Assembly: GCF_033949425.1 (NCBI RefSeq)
Contig: NZ_JAXAVX010000004.1
Location: 248,001-312,000, forward strand
Origin: Patulibacter brassicae
GTDB lineage: Bacteria; Actinomycetota; Thermoleophilia; Solirubrobacterales; Solirubrobacteraceae
Reading direction: 5' to 3'
DNA: 64,000 bases
The notes below the pieces were generated by a model. That model did no database searches, was not told where the DNA came from, and saw only the letters and a list, made by a program, of their open reading frames with translations. The translations under genes and the position numbers were made by a program. Positions 7,801-16,379 of the stretch are shown here, piece after piece. Positions within the stretch are counted from its first letter, which is position 1; every line of letters begins with the position of its first letter.

Positions 7801-9154
7801 GCGTGAGCAGGTCGTCGTAGGTGAGGATCGACGCCTCGCGCTTGCGCCGGTCGAGCTCGTCGCGCGCCGCCTGGGCCAGGCGGGCGCGCATCGCCGCCCG
7901 CGGGTCGGGGGAGTCCGGCCCGGGGACGATGACCGCGGCGGGGTGCTCGACGGCGGCGCGCACGATCCGGCGCGCCTCATCGCGGTCCAGCGGCGGCCAG
8001 CTCCCGGACGGGTCGGCGGCGCGGCGGACGTGAAAGCGGCGCAGGTAGAGGTCGCCGACGACCTGCTCGACGAGATCGCTCGGGTCCTCGACGAGCGTGA
8101 ACCCGCGCTCGACGTCGCCGAGGAAGCCGAGGCTGTCGAGCGCCTCCTGGCAGAAGCTGTGGATCGTCGTGAGCGTCGCCGCGTCGAAGTCGGCCACCGC
8201 CCGGGCGAGCCGTCGGCGACGGTCCTCGACCGTCGCGCGTGGCGCGTCGACGAGCACCCGCTCGACGTCGTCGAGGACGAGGCCGGCGGGAGCGTCGTCG
8301 TCGTCGGGTATCGCGTCGTCGGTGCGCCGGCGCGCCAGGTCGGCGACCGGTGCGTCGGCGCGGTCGTCTGCGCCCGCGGTGGACGCGAGCCACGCGGCGA
8401 GCACCCGCTCGCTGCGCACGAGCCGGTCGCGCACGCGATCGCGCAGCTCGCTCGTCGCCATCCGGGTGAACGTCACGACGAGCAGCTGCTCCAGCGGCAG
8501 CCCCTCGGCGACGTACCGCGCGGCGAGGCCGGCGATCGTGAACGTCTTGCCGGTGCCCGCGCTCGCCTCGAGCACCGCGACGCCGCGCGGCAGCGGCTGG
8601 TCGATGCCGAAGACCGCGGCGCCGAGCTCCTCCTGGCGCGACGGCGCCGCGGACGGCTTCGGGCGCGCGGAACGCGGTGGTGTCGGGGGCGGTGCCGAAG
8701 CGGACGCGGCGTCGGGCGCCGCGTCGAACGAGAGGACCGCCTCGCCCATGTCGCCCGGGTCCAACGGGGGCGGTCCGTCGGAGAACGGAGCATCGGTCGC
8801 CGGCGGGGCCGCGACGACGTCGGTCACCCCTGCGGGCGTTGCGGGGGGGTGGCCGGCGGCGTCGTCCGCCGATGCTCGGGGGTCGGGGGCGCCGGAGGCC
8901 TCGATCGTCTCCCGTACCGGCACCTGCCCGCCTCCGGGGGCGTCGCGAGCCTCCTCGGCCGTCTCGGCCGCGGCGGGGCCGGGGGCGGACGGCGCCGGGT
9001 CGTCGGACGACGGCGGGGCCTCGCCGAGCGTCGGCTGCTCCGGGACGTCGGCGGCCGGCCGGGCCGGCGTCCTCCGGGCGGCCTTCGTGGGCGCGGCCGG
9101 CGGCTCGGGCTCGCCGAGCGCGTCGAAGAGCGAGGGCTGCTCGGGCTCGCTCAC
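4895..9154 (-). CDS. recB: Exodeoxyribonuclease V subunit beta (RecB)
   Basis: 1419-residue helicase-nuclease. After an unusual Pro/Ala-rich, probably disordered N-terminal extension of about 180 residues comes the UvrD-type motor: Walker A ASAGTGKTFT (about 197), VLVDEFQDTDP (about 475), GDPKQAIYAFRGAD, and IHRSKGLEFPVVYCPT (about 868). The C-terminal RecB nuclease domain shows GSIDLAL and AIVDYKTN (about 1305), giving the Asp/Asp/Lys catalytic set. E. coli RecB is 1180 residues; most of the excess is the extension, which starts SEPEQPSLFDAL and contains a QPSLF pentapeptide resembling a sliding-clamp binding motif. The GTG start overlaps the recC stop (GTGA). Confidence 0.95.
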   Translation of the reverse strand: MSEPEQPSLFDALGEPEPPAAPTKAARRTPARPAADVPEQPTLGEAPPSSDDPAPSAPGPAAAETAEEARDAPGGGQVPVRETIEASGAPDPRASADDAAGHPPATPAGVTDVVAAPPATDAPFSDGPPPLDPGDMGEAVLSFDAAPDAASASAPPPTPPRSARPKPSAAPSRQEELGAAVFGIDQPLPRGVAVLEASAGTGKTFTIAGLAARYVAEGLPLEQLLVVTFTRMATSELRDRVRDRLVRSERVLAAWLASTAGADDRADAPVADLARRRTDDAIPDDDDAPAGLVLDDVERVLVDAPRATVEDRRRRLARAVADFDAATLTTIHSFCQEALDSLGFLGDVERGFTLVEDPSDLVEQVVGDLYLRRFHVRRAADPSGSWPPLDRDEARRIVRAAVEHPAAVIVPGPDSPDPRAAMRARLAQAARDELDRRKREASILTYDDLLTRLRDALRGPGGEDVAGRLRARHRVVLVDEFQDTDPIQWEIMRRAFADEDGPSDVAGSPAAARDPSRTSVEVEAARESSHGSQIARALVLIGDPKQAIYAFRGADVYAYLDAARIAERRTLRTNHRSDGPLLRALERLFRAARLGHEEIVFRPVDPAPHHDRARLRGAGSSPLQVRVLDRETVERTRTGFAGAPASREAVAKDLAADVVALLESGATLEEQDGAERPVRPGDVAVLVRTNLDAERIRAALQAVDVPAVIAGAGSVFATPAGRDWLTLLEALERPNAPTRARAVALTPFLGWSLQQVALATDAEWERVHERLHRWAATLRDAGVAALLQQLTVGERLPGRVLGQDDGERTLTDLRHIGQQLHAAATDDHLGIAALVVWLRRRIAEAGREGDEERTRRLESDAAAVQVLTIHRSKGLEFPVVYCPTLWESGRVDERPHPILFHDPDQGWRYTLDVSMQSGADQTPPGRREAIELRGEELRLAYVALTRARHRAVTWWCGAFPARDAPLSRLAFDQAPDGDVPTTGRRTPTDSDARSRFAALAPRGEDGAPPLIEVVPVRAPDLPRRWQAGAEHHDALEAARFDRTLDDAWGRSSYSSIVAAAHDAPQVGSEPELGLMDDEGVVPAEDAAELLVDDGPPSDGAVPPVGDAASSGTDQPGHDGPQPDGAAPTVDPREVVSPMADLPGGRHVGTLVHDVLEAADFAAPDLEAELAEHVGRAIDRRRVDVGDPDALVASLAGVLRTPLGPLVDDRSLSTLRRGDRLDELTFELPLVGGEDPTGALRPAAIAALLREHVPPGDPLEGYADRLDDPLLATTLRGHLTGSIDLALRLATDLSGPVEDHAGAGRPRYAIVDYKTNRLGEPDRPPTAWDHRPAVLRAEMHRTHYALQGLLYSAALHRFLRWRDPGYDPDRDLAGVLYLFVRGMSGPDTPRVDGVPCGVWSWRPPAGLVPALSDLLDEAAA

Positions 9155-12100
9155 GCGTCCTCCAGCTCCTCGACGGCGAGCAGGCCGCTCCAGGTGCGCA
9201 GCGCCCAGCGACCGAGGCGGGACGGGTGGCGCTCGTCCCAGCCGTCGCCGGACTCGTCGGCGCGTGCGGGCGCGGCCGCGACGGTCCCGAACGGCACCGC
9301 GCCGCGCAGCAGCCGCTGGTGCTCGCGATCGGCGTCCTCGCGCTCGATCCGGCCGAACCGGCCCCAGCCGCTCTCCCAGACCGGCTTCGCCTCGACGGCC
9401 GGGTCCAGCCCCTCGACGGCCGCCGCGGCGTACGCGGCCGAGGTCTGGCAGTAGAGCGGCGGCGGCTCGCGCAGGCCGCGGTCGCGCAGGTCCACGAGGA
9501 CCGCGAGCGCCGTGAGCGCCGCCGCCCGCCGCTCCTCGGGGTCGACGCCGAGCACCGGGATCCGGGCGATCGTCGCGGTGGCGCGTCGCGGGGCGCCACG
9601 GCGGCTGCGGCCGAGCGTGATCGCGCGCAGCTCGCGGTCGGGGTGCGACGCGGTGAGCGCGAGCAGCCGCACCCAGGCGGCGAGCCGGTGCTTCGGCGCC
9701 ACCCGCGAGTAGGAGACGGCCTGCAGGACGTCGCCGTCGAGCCCGGCGACCGTGCCGCCGATCCGCCGCCCGCCGGGCAGCTCCACGCGCACGTCGAGCG
9801 AGCTGCGTGGACCGGGCGGGCCGAGCAGCTCGTTCGCCCAGCCCGACAGCGTCTGGGCCTCCTTCTGGATCCGCGTCAGCGCGTGCTCGCCGAGCTCGGC
9901 CGGGGGGAGGGCGCCGCGGGCGCGCTCGGCCTCGAGCGCCAGGTGGCCCGGCGTCCCGGAGCGCACCGCCTGCAGCAGCCGCTCGCCGACCGCCCAGCCG
10001 CCGAGCCCGTCGAGCTCGGTCGGCAGCTCGTCGCTCTCCTCCTCGTCCTCGCGCGGGAGGACGACGCCGAGCCGCTGGCGCAGGAACGCGCGCGATGGGT
10101 GCTCGAAGAAGCGGACGAGGTCGTCGAGCGCGATCACCGGCTCCGGCACCGCGGGCAGCGGCTCGTCGAGCCCACGGTCGTCGCCGGACCCGCCGATCCC
10201 GACGAGGCGGTGCCGCCCGGCGCGCAGCCCGGCGAGGCTCTGGGCGCCCTCGAGCGCGATCCGGTCGAAGCCCAGCGGCGGTCGCCCGTCGGCCCCGCGC
10301 TGGAAGTTCCGCGGGTCGAACGACTGGAGCGGGTGGTCGACGACGAGCTGCTCGCGGGCGCGCGCGAGGAGCCGCGGCGCGGCCGGGGCCGGACCGCCGG
10401 CGTCGTCGTCGGCGGCGGCGGGCCGGACGGTCGCGTCGATCGCGTCGAGCAGCTCGCCGACGGGGACCGCGGGCGGCCGGACGACGTTCGTGCGCTCGTC
10501 GCGACCGGTGTACGTGACGATGAGCGCGTCGTCGGCGGCCATCAGCGCGTCGAGCAGCATCTGGCGGTCCTCGGAGCGCCCGTCGTGGTCGCCGACGTGC
10601 GGGGTCGCGCGGACGAGGTCGTCGCCGTCGCGCGGCGCCTCGCGCGGGAACGCGGCGTCGTCCAGGCCGAGCAGGCAGATGACGCGGTGCGGGACCGACC
10701 GCATCGGCTGCAGCGTGCAGAAGGTGAGGTGCCCGGTCCGGAAGCTCGCCCGGGTCGGGCGCCCCTGGAGGTGCTCGGCGATGAGGGCCCGGACCTCGGC
10801 GAGCGTCAGGAGCGCGTCGTGGCCGCCCGGGGACGCGTCGCTCGTGACGGTCCGTGCCGCCGGGGCGGACGAGCCGTCCATCGCGTGTCGGGCGGAGCTC
10901 GCCGGCCCGACCGCGTCCGACACGCCGGCGCTGTCGCCGGGGTGCGGGTCGCTCGCCGCCTCCTGGACCCGGTCGTCGAGCAGCAGGTCGAGCTCGGCGC
11001 GCTGCCAGGCGTCGTCGTCGCTCGTGGCGCAGAGCGCGTCGGCGGCGTCGGCGATCGTGCGGGTCCAGCCGGCGATCGTCTGCGGACGGGCGAGGTCCTC
11101 GACGATCGCCTCGAGCCGGTCCAGCAGCTCGGCGAGCCGGCCGGCGAGGTCGATGTCGGTCGAGCCGACGTCGTCGACGGGCAGCGCCCCACCGGGACCG
11201 CCGACGAGCGTGCGGGCGTCCTCCGTCAGCGCCACGCCCGTGAGCAGCCGGTCGAGGCCGCGCCGCCAGGTGGCGACGTCGATCGACCCGAGCCCGAACC
11301 GCGCGCGGTGCGGCCGGTCGAGGCCCCAGCGGACCTCGGACTCGCGGATCCAGCCCTCGATCCGCGAGAGCGCGTCGTCGTCGAACCCGAACCGCCGCCG
11401 GACCGGGCCGCGGTCGGCGAGGTCGAGCACCTGCGACGCGGTGAGCCGCTCGTCGCCGAGCTCGAGCAGCCGCTCGATCGTCCCGAGCAGCGGGTTCGTC
11501 TGCCGGACGGCGCGGTCGGCGAGCCGCACCCGCAGCCGCGGCAGCCCGTCCGCCTCGGCGCCGTCGTCCGCGAACCCGGTCGCCGGCCCCGCGTCGAAGG
11601 TCGCCTTCACGAGCGGCGCGAACGCCTCGATGTCGGGGCAGAGCACGACGATGTCGCGCGGCTCGAGCGTCGGATCGGCGGCGAGCCGGTGCAGCAGCGC
11701 GTCGCGCAGCACCTCGACCTGCCGCGCGCGGCCGTGGCAGGCGTGGACCTCGATCGACCGGTCGCCGGGGTCGAGGACCGGTCGGGCGTCCGGTGCCCGC
11801 CCGATCGGGACGCCGGGCGGCGCTTCGTCGGCGTGGATCGCGGCCTGGAGGCGGCGCAGGACCGTGGGGGGCTGCGCGTGCGGGGCGCCGCCCGGCGCGG
11901 TCGGGACGTCCGCGGGCGAGGAGCCCGCGTCGGTGCGAGACGCGCCCTGCGGCGCGCTGCCGTGCAGGGCGTCCCCGTCGGCCGGCGTCGCGACGAGCTG
12001 GAGCTCGCGCACGTCGCGGCCCCACGAGGCGAGCAGCGGGTGCGCGGGGAGCGGCGCGGTCGGGTCGTCCCGGCGCAGGAGCCCCGTGTCGCCGATGGGA

Positions 12101-12990
12101 GCCGTCGCGGTGCCGGCGTCGAGCGCGGATGCCGGGTCCGTGACGACGCCCGTCTCGGCGAGCCTCCCCGCGACGGCGTCCCAGAGCGCGGGCGAGGGGT
12201 GCAGCAGGAGCAGGTGGACGTCGCGGTGCACGGCGAGCGCGCGCAGGACGGCGACCTGCGCGGCGGGCAGGCGCGTCAGGCCGAAGAGCGACAGGCGGGG
12301 CGGCAGGTCGACGAGCGTCGGGTCGTCGCGCAGCGCGGCGAGGACCTCCGGCAGCCGCTCGGCGGGGCTCGGCACGCCGAGCCGCTCGCGCAGCGCGCGC
12401 CAGAGGGGGGCCTGCCACGCGACGGCATCGGGCAGGGGCTCGCCCTCGGCGTCGACGTCGTTCCCGGCCGCCCAGGCGCGGAGCATCGCCGGCCGGTGCA
12501 GCGCGTAGCGGTCGAAGAGCCGCGCGAGGTGCTGGACCGCGAGCAGCCGGCGGTGCGGCGGAGCGGCGCCCGCCGCGGCGGGCGTTCCCGCGCGCGCGGG
12601 CGCGGAGGTCTCGCCGGTCGCGCGCAGGTGCCGGGCGAGGATCGCCAGCCACGGGGCGTCGAGGTGCGCGTCGACGACCTCCAGCAGCGGCCAGCGCAGC
12701 CGGTCGGCGCTCCACGGGTCGCCCCGGCGCGCCCGGCCGCCGGTCGCGACCAGGGCGGCGTCGACGAGCTGGCGCGGCGTCGGGAACTCGACCGCGGCGA
12801 GGATCCCGTCGGCCCGCCCCGGCCGCGCCCCGAGCCGGGCGGCGAGCGTCTGCGTCAGCCACCGCTCGACCCCGCGCGTCGGCACCCCGACGACGTCCCG
12901 CGCGAACGGATCCGCCTGCGGCACCGCGAGCACGCCGGCCAGCGCCTCGGCCAGCGCGGCGGCGTGATGGGAGCGGTGCAGCAGCAGCAC
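9151..12990 (-). CDS. recC: Exodeoxyribonuclease V subunit gamma (RecC)
   Basis: 1279 residues, first gene of the recCBD operon. The N-terminus MLLLHRSHHAAALAEALAGV followed by DPFARDVVGVPTRGVERWL is diagnostic for RecC, and IEVHACHGRARQVEVLRDAL plus DIVVLCPDIEAFAPLV match the degenerate helicase domain. RecC recognises Chi and holds RecB and RecD; its own helicase and nuclease motifs are inactive in the family, consistent with the absence of a clean Walker A here. The start is GTG; upstream 120 bp separate it from the Uma2-type gene. The stop overlaps the recB start, so the two are probably translationally coupled. Confidence 0.94.
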   Translation of the reverse strand: MLLLHRSHHAAALAEALAGVLAVPQADPFARDVVGVPTRGVERWLTQTLAARLGARPGRADGILAAVEFPTPRQLVDAALVATGGRARRGDPWSADRLRWPLLEVVDAHLDAPWLAILARHLRATGETSAPARAGTPAAAGAAPPHRRLLAVQHLARLFDRYALHRPAMLRAWAAGNDVDAEGEPLPDAVAWQAPLWRALRERLGVPSPAERLPEVLAALRDDPTLVDLPPRLSLFGLTRLPAAQVAVLRALAVHRDVHLLLLHPSPALWDAVAGRLAETGVVTDPASALDAGTATAPIGDTGLLRRDDPTAPLPAHPLLASWGRDVRELQLVATPADGDALHGSAPQGASRTDAGSSPADVPTAPGGAPHAQPPTVLRRLQAAIHADEAPPGVPIGRAPDARPVLDPGDRSIEVHACHGRARQVEVLRDALLHRLAADPTLEPRDIVVLCPDIEAFAPLVKATFDAGPATGFADDGAEADGLPRLRVRLADRAVRQTNPLLGTIERLLELGDERLTASQVLDLADRGPVRRRFGFDDDALSRIEGWIRESEVRWGLDRPHRARFGLGSIDVATWRRGLDRLLTGVALTEDARTLVGGPGGALPVDDVGSTDIDLAGRLAELLDRLEAIVEDLARPQTIAGWTRTIADAADALCATSDDDAWQRAELDLLLDDRVQEAASDPHPGDSAGVSDAVGPASSARHAMDGSSAPAARTVTSDASPGGHDALLTLAEVRALIAEHLQGRPTRASFRTGHLTFCTLQPMRSVPHRVICLLGLDDAAFPREAPRDGDDLVRATPHVGDHDGRSEDRQMLLDALMAADDALIVTYTGRDERTNVVRPPAVPVGELLDAIDATVRPAAADDDAGGPAPAAPRLLARAREQLVVDHPLQSFDPRNFQRGADGRPPLGFDRIALEGAQSLAGLRAGRHRLVGIGGSGDDRGLDEPLPAVPEPVIALDDLVRFFEHPSRAFLRQRLGVVLPREDEEESDELPTELDGLGGWAVGERLLQAVRSGTPGHLALEAERARGALPPAELGEHALTRIQKEAQTLSGWANELLGPPGPRSSLDVRVELPGGRRIGGTVAGLDGDVLQAVSYSRVAPKHRLAAWVRLLALTASHPDRELRAITLGRSRRGAPRRATATIARIPVLGVDPEERRAAALTALAVLVDLRDRGLREPPPLYCQTSAAYAAAAVEGLDPAVEAKPVWESGWGRFGRIEREDADREHQRLLRGAVPFGTVAAAPARADESGDGWDERHPSRLGRWALRTWSGLLAVEELEDA

Positions 12991-13110
12991 GGGTCAGCGG
13001 TCGTTCGCGGGCCCGCCGGTCTGACGGACGCCGCCCGCCGAACCTAGCGCGCCGGGGGCGAGGCGCTCCGCATGGGGATCGGCGGGCGGTCCCGCGGTCG
13101 CGGCCCCGGA

Positions 13111-13671
13111 TCACCGCAGCACGTCGGCGAGCGGCAGCTCGAAGCCGGGCAGCAGCGGCGAGCGCAGCGTCCCGTCGGACCCGACGTCCTCCGACGACGC
13201 GCCGCCGCCGCGCACGAGCCGCGCCCCCGGTGGGTCGGTGCGCACGAGCCAGACCTCGCGGGCGCCGGCGGCGAGATAGCGCGAGAGCTTCACCTCAGCG
13301 TCGTAGCGGGCCGTCGACGGCGAGGCGACCTCGACGACGAGATCGCCCACCGGCCACGGCCGCTCGGCCCGCGACGGCAGCTCCCGCGCACCGTCGTACC
13401 ACTGCAGGTCGGGGCCCAGGATCGAGGTCTCGCCGACCTCGGTGTCGATCGGCAGCAGGACCAGTCCGTGGCCGCGGGGGCTCCGGCACCACGAGGCGAG
13501 CGCGAGCAGGAGCTGCTGGACGGCGAGCTGATGCACCGGCAGCGGGTCGTTCATCGTGACCAGCTCACCGTCGAGCAGCTCGTACCGGACGCCCGGCGGC
13601 GACTCCGGCAGGCGCAGGTACTCGTCGCGCGTGAAGCGCGCCGCGATCGGGGCCGACATCGTGCGGTTCAT
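13111..13671 (-). CDS. Uma2 family endonuclease
   Basis: 186 residues with the Uma2 (DUF820) pattern: FTRDEYLRLPESPPGVRYELLDGELV near the N-terminus, then SILGPDLQWYD (the PD of a PD-(D/E)XK fold), VGDLVVEVASPSTARYDAEVKLSRY (E and K catalytic residues) and GAREVWLVR. These restriction-enzyme-like proteins are common in actinobacteria and cyanobacteria as multi-copy, mostly uncharacterised genes. I start at the ATG at 13669-13671; an in-frame ATG four codons later is also possible, and an upstream extension lacks family resemblance. It stands alone, divergent from the sigma-factor gene. Confidence 0.87.
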   Translation of the reverse strand: MNRTMSAPIAARFTRDEYLRLPESPPGVRYELLDGELVTMNDPLPVHQLAVQQLLLALASWCRSPRGHGLVLLPIDTEVGETSILGPDLQWYDGARELPSRAERPWPVGDLVVEVASPSTARYDAEVKLSRYLAAGAREVWLVRTDPPGARLVRGGGASSEDVGSDGTLRSPLLPGFELPLADVLR

Positions 13672-13981
13672 CGTAGTTCCGGTGCTCGGGGCCGTCCATC
13701 GGTCCGGCGAGCGTCCCCGCCGTGCCGGTGACGGATCCACCCCCGGAGCGTGCCGGCGCGGTGCCGAATCGTTGGACCGATCGCGTCGCGCGCCGAGAGG
13801 CGGGCCGCGCCGATCCGGTCGTCAGATCGGGGCTGCGCGCAGCGACCGGAGTCCGACGGCGACCGTCGCTGTCGCTGGAGACCATGGTCGACCACCCTTC
13901 CCGCATCGACGTCGAGCCGCCCGGATGGCGCGCTAGGCTCCGCCTCTCCGGCGCGGCCCGCGCGCCGGATCCCGTCCCCGC
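13672..13981. other. Intergenic region between divergent Uma2 and sigma-factor genes
   Basis: About 310 bp between divergently transcribed genes. Translations in all frames are Arg/Pro-rich without family resemblance, so I see no gene. The region should contain the promoters of both flanking genes. No convincing ECF-type promoter motif or operator could be assigned by eye. Confidence 0.5.
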
Positions 13982-14641
13982 ATGGCTCGACCATCGACCG
14001 ATCCCGTCGCGCGCGACGCGAGCTCCCCGGAGCTCCGCGCGTTCGTGCGGGCCCGGCGCCGCGGGGACGAGGCGCTGATGCGCAGCACCTGGCGCGACCT
14101 GCTGGCGTCGGAGTGGTCCCGCATCCGGGCGTTCGCCGCCGCGCGCCGCAGCCCGGCCCTGCCGAACGGCCACCTGACGCCGGAGGAGGTCGACGAGCTC
14201 GCCCAGGCCGTCGTCGTCCGGCTCATCGACAAGCTCCACTTCGAGGGCGAGTCGATCGGCGAGCTGCGCGCGTTCCTGCTGCAGGCGACGAAGTACGCGT
14301 TCCTCGACCACCTGCGGGCGCACATCGACGAGGACCGGCGCCGCGCCGGGTCCTTCGACGACCGGGGCGACGACGAGACCCCCGGGGTCGGCGGCCGGCT
14401 CGACGCGGAGGCCTCGGCGCTCGTCGTCGACACCCTCGACCGGGTGGTCGACCGCGCGGTCCTGGACGAGGCGTTCGCCGCGATGGACGAGGACAAGCGC
14501 GAGGTCTTCCTCGCGATGGCCGGTGGCGAGCCCGCGGCGGAGATCGCGCAGCGGCTCGGCATCTCCGTCGCGAACGTCTACCAGCGCAACCGCCGCGGCC
14601 TGGTCCAGCTGCAAGGCTTGCTGGAGGACCAGCTGCGATGA
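13982..14641 (+). CDS. ECF-type RNA polymerase sigma factor
   Basis: 219 residues. Region 2 spans roughly residues 25-110 (VDELAQAVVVRLIDKLHFEG and LRAFLLQATKYAFLDHLRAH), and region 4 is near the C-terminus (VFLAMAGGEPAAEIAQRLGI followed by SVANVYQRNRRGLVQL), a helix-turn-helix that would read the -35 element. Between them is a linker with an acidic stretch (DDRGDDETPG). The family is the sigma-70/SigE-type ECF group; the regulon is unknown. The stop overlaps the start of the next gene (ATGA), so the downstream protein is a candidate anti-sigma or signalling partner. Confidence 0.85.
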   Translation: MARPSTDPVARDASSPELRAFVRARRRGDEALMRSTWRDLLASEWSRIRAFAAARRSPALPNGHLTPEEVDELAQAVVVRLIDKLHFEGESIGELRAFLLQATKYAFLDHLRAHIDEDRRRAGSFDDRGDDETPGVGGRLDAEASALVVDTLDRVVDRAVLDEAFAAMDEDKREVFLAMAGGEPAAEIAQRLGISVANVYQRNRRGLVQLQGLLEDQLR

Positions 14642-15291
14642 CGGCCCGGATCGACGAGCTCTACGAGGAGTACGTGCAGGCGTGGCACGCCGGCGGGGCG
14701 CCCGACGCCGTCGCGTTCCTCGCGCGTGCGGACTCGGCCGAGCGCGACGAGCTCGCCGACATGCTCGAGACGTTCGCGCTCGCGGCGCCCGCCGTGGCGC
14801 CGAGCGACGCGCGCCGGGCGGAGCTCGACGACGATCCCGCGTTCGCCCGGGCCGCTGCGCTCGTCGACGCGCTCGGCCCGCCGTCGCCGGAGGCGTGGGG
14901 CGTTCGCCTGCGCGCGGCGCGCGAGCGCGCGGAGGTCTCGATCACCGAGCTCGGCGCGCGCTTCGCGGCGTCGTTCGGCCTCCACGGCCGCGAGGAGCGC
15001 GCTGCGCGCCTGCTCGACGACCTGGAGCGCGGCGAGCGGCCCGCGTCCGGCGTCTCGCTCCGCGCGACCACGCGACTGGCCGAGCTGCTCGGCACCGCCG
15101 CGGCCGCCCTGGCACCTCCGGCCCCCGCGGCGAGCGCGCCCGCCGCGCTGTTCCGTGCCGACCCCGGTTCGGCGGACGAGCTCGCCGACGTCCTGGCCGA
15201 CTTCGCGGCGTCCCGGGCGCCCGCGCCGGCCGCGCCGCCGGAGCGCTCCGGCGAGCGGGACGAGCTCGACGACCTCCTCCTCGGCGGCTGA
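14638..15291 (+). CDS. Hypothetical partner protein of the ECF sigma factor
   Basis: 217 residues, translationally coupled (ATGA) to the sigma-factor gene. The N-terminus MTARIDELYEEYVQAWHAGG then PDAVAFLARADSAERDELADM resembles the short helical segment found at the start of some soluble regulators that sit with sigma factors. The middle (WGVRLRAARERAEVSITELG then ARFAASFG) looks like a Cro/C1-type helix-turn-helix. The rest is Ala/Pro-rich. There is no transmembrane segment, so it is not a classical membrane anti-sigma factor. A regulatory role is inferred from gene order alone. Confidence 0.7.
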   Translation: MTARIDELYEEYVQAWHAGGAPDAVAFLARADSAERDELADMLETFALAAPAVAPSDARRAELDDDPAFARAAALVDALGPPSPEAWGVRLRAARERAEVSITELGARFAASFGLHGREERAARLLDDLERGERPASGVSLRATTRLAELLGTAAAALAPPAPAASAPAALFRADPGSADELADVLADFAASRAPAPAAPPERSGERDELDDLLLGG

Positions 15292-15310
15292 CCGGCGGCC
15301 CGCTCCGGCG

Positions 15311-16231
15311 TCAGGCCGGCAGGCCGAGGAGCTCGCGCAACCGGCGGACCGTGGGGTCGACGGCGATCGTCGGGCTCGACGGCGCCGTGACCGTCAGGAG
15401 CAGGTCGCCGTCGACGCCCTCGGGCAGGCGCGGCAGGACCCCGGCGCGACGGATCGCCTCGAGCTCGTCCTCCAGCACGCCCAGTCCCAGCTCGCCGTAG
15501 CGCGGCACGTGCTCGCTGCGCACGACGCGCTCCTGCAACGCGGCGCGGGGCAGCGGATCGGTCAGCACCTCGGCCGTCTCGAGCCGCGCGAGGACCGAGG
15601 CGGCCGAGAGGCCGAACACGGCGGAGATCCGCACCACGAGGTCGAAGTCGACGACCCCGGGCTGCGCCGCGTGGGCGACGGCGGCCGCGCGGGCCCCGGC
15701 GGCGGGGCAGAGCAGCTCGGCGGCGAAGGCGTTCGCGGCGCGCTCGCGGGGGTCCGTGCTGCGCGGGGGGCGGTAGGGGACGAGCACCTCCGCCGTCCCC
15801 CCGGCCGCGGCCGTGTCGGCGGGGCGCGTCGCGGCGGGTGTCCCCGGGACGGGCGTCGGGACGGAGGAGGTCGCGCCGGAGCTTCCGGGGTCGAGCGTCG
15901 CCGGTCCGATCGGCACCGGGGCGCGGACGACGCGGGGCGCGGCGCCGTGGCGCAGCACGTGGTGGCCGACCTCGTGCGCGACCGTGAACCGCTGCCGCAC
16001 GACGTGGTGGGCGCCGTTCACCGCGACGAGCGGCCGGGCGTCGGGGCGCGGCAGGTAGAAGCCGGACGTCCCGGGCGGCAGGTCCTTCGCGACGACGACG
16101 TGGACGCCGAGCTCCTCCTCCGCGAGGCGCAGCACGCACGGCAGCGGGTCCTCGGGCGGGATGCCGGCGCGGGCGCGGACCTCGAGCGCCGCGTCGATCG
16201 CGTCCGGAACGTCGGTGATCGGCCCGCCCAT
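15311..16231 (-). CDS. ImmA/IrrE family metallo-endopeptidase
   Basis: 306-residue protein with the zinc-protease signature FTVAHEVGHHVLRHG at about residue 83, where the two histidines and the glutamate form the HEXXH site, and ERAANAFAAELLCP about 75 residues later supplying the third ligand. This is the ImmA/IrrE (COG2856) architecture; family members cleave phage or stress repressors. A proline/alanine-rich linker between the two motifs is longer than usual. The C-terminal 90 residues carry an XRE-partner-like helical region. No XRE repressor is adjacent: it converges with the sigma-associated gene, so its target is unknown. Confidence 0.88.
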   Translation of the reverse strand: MGGPITDVPDAIDAALEVRARAGIPPEDPLPCVLRLAEEELGVHVVVAKDLPPGTSGFYLPRPDARPLVAVNGAHHVVRQRFTVAHEVGHHVLRHGAAPRVVRAPVPIGPATLDPGSSGATSSVPTPVPGTPAATRPADTAAAGGTAEVLVPYRPPRSTDPRERAANAFAAELLCPAAGARAAAVAHAAQPGVVDFDLVVRISAVFGLSAASVLARLETAEVLTDPLPRAALQERVVRSEHVPRYGELGLGVLEDELEAIRRAGVLPRLPEGVDGDLLLTVTAPSSPTIAVDPTVRRLRELLGLPA

Positions 16232-16379
16232 CGCGCTCAGCGTAGACGCCGTCCCGGCGCGTCGCGGGAGGACCGCGTCAGAACCGCGCGACGCCCGACG
16301 ACCTCGCCGGTGCGGGAGCCGGAGCGCGCCCCCGCCCGCCTCGCGCCCGGCCGGCGCGCCGGGTCCGGAGGACCATCCC

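Noticed and set aside
5090..13047. Very long open frames on the plus strand opposite recB and recC (over 1400 codons each)
   Set aside because: They are antisense shadows of the RecB/RecC genes produced by high-GC codon bias; translations are Arg/Gly/Val-rich without any domain, while the minus strand encodes full RecB and RecC motifs.
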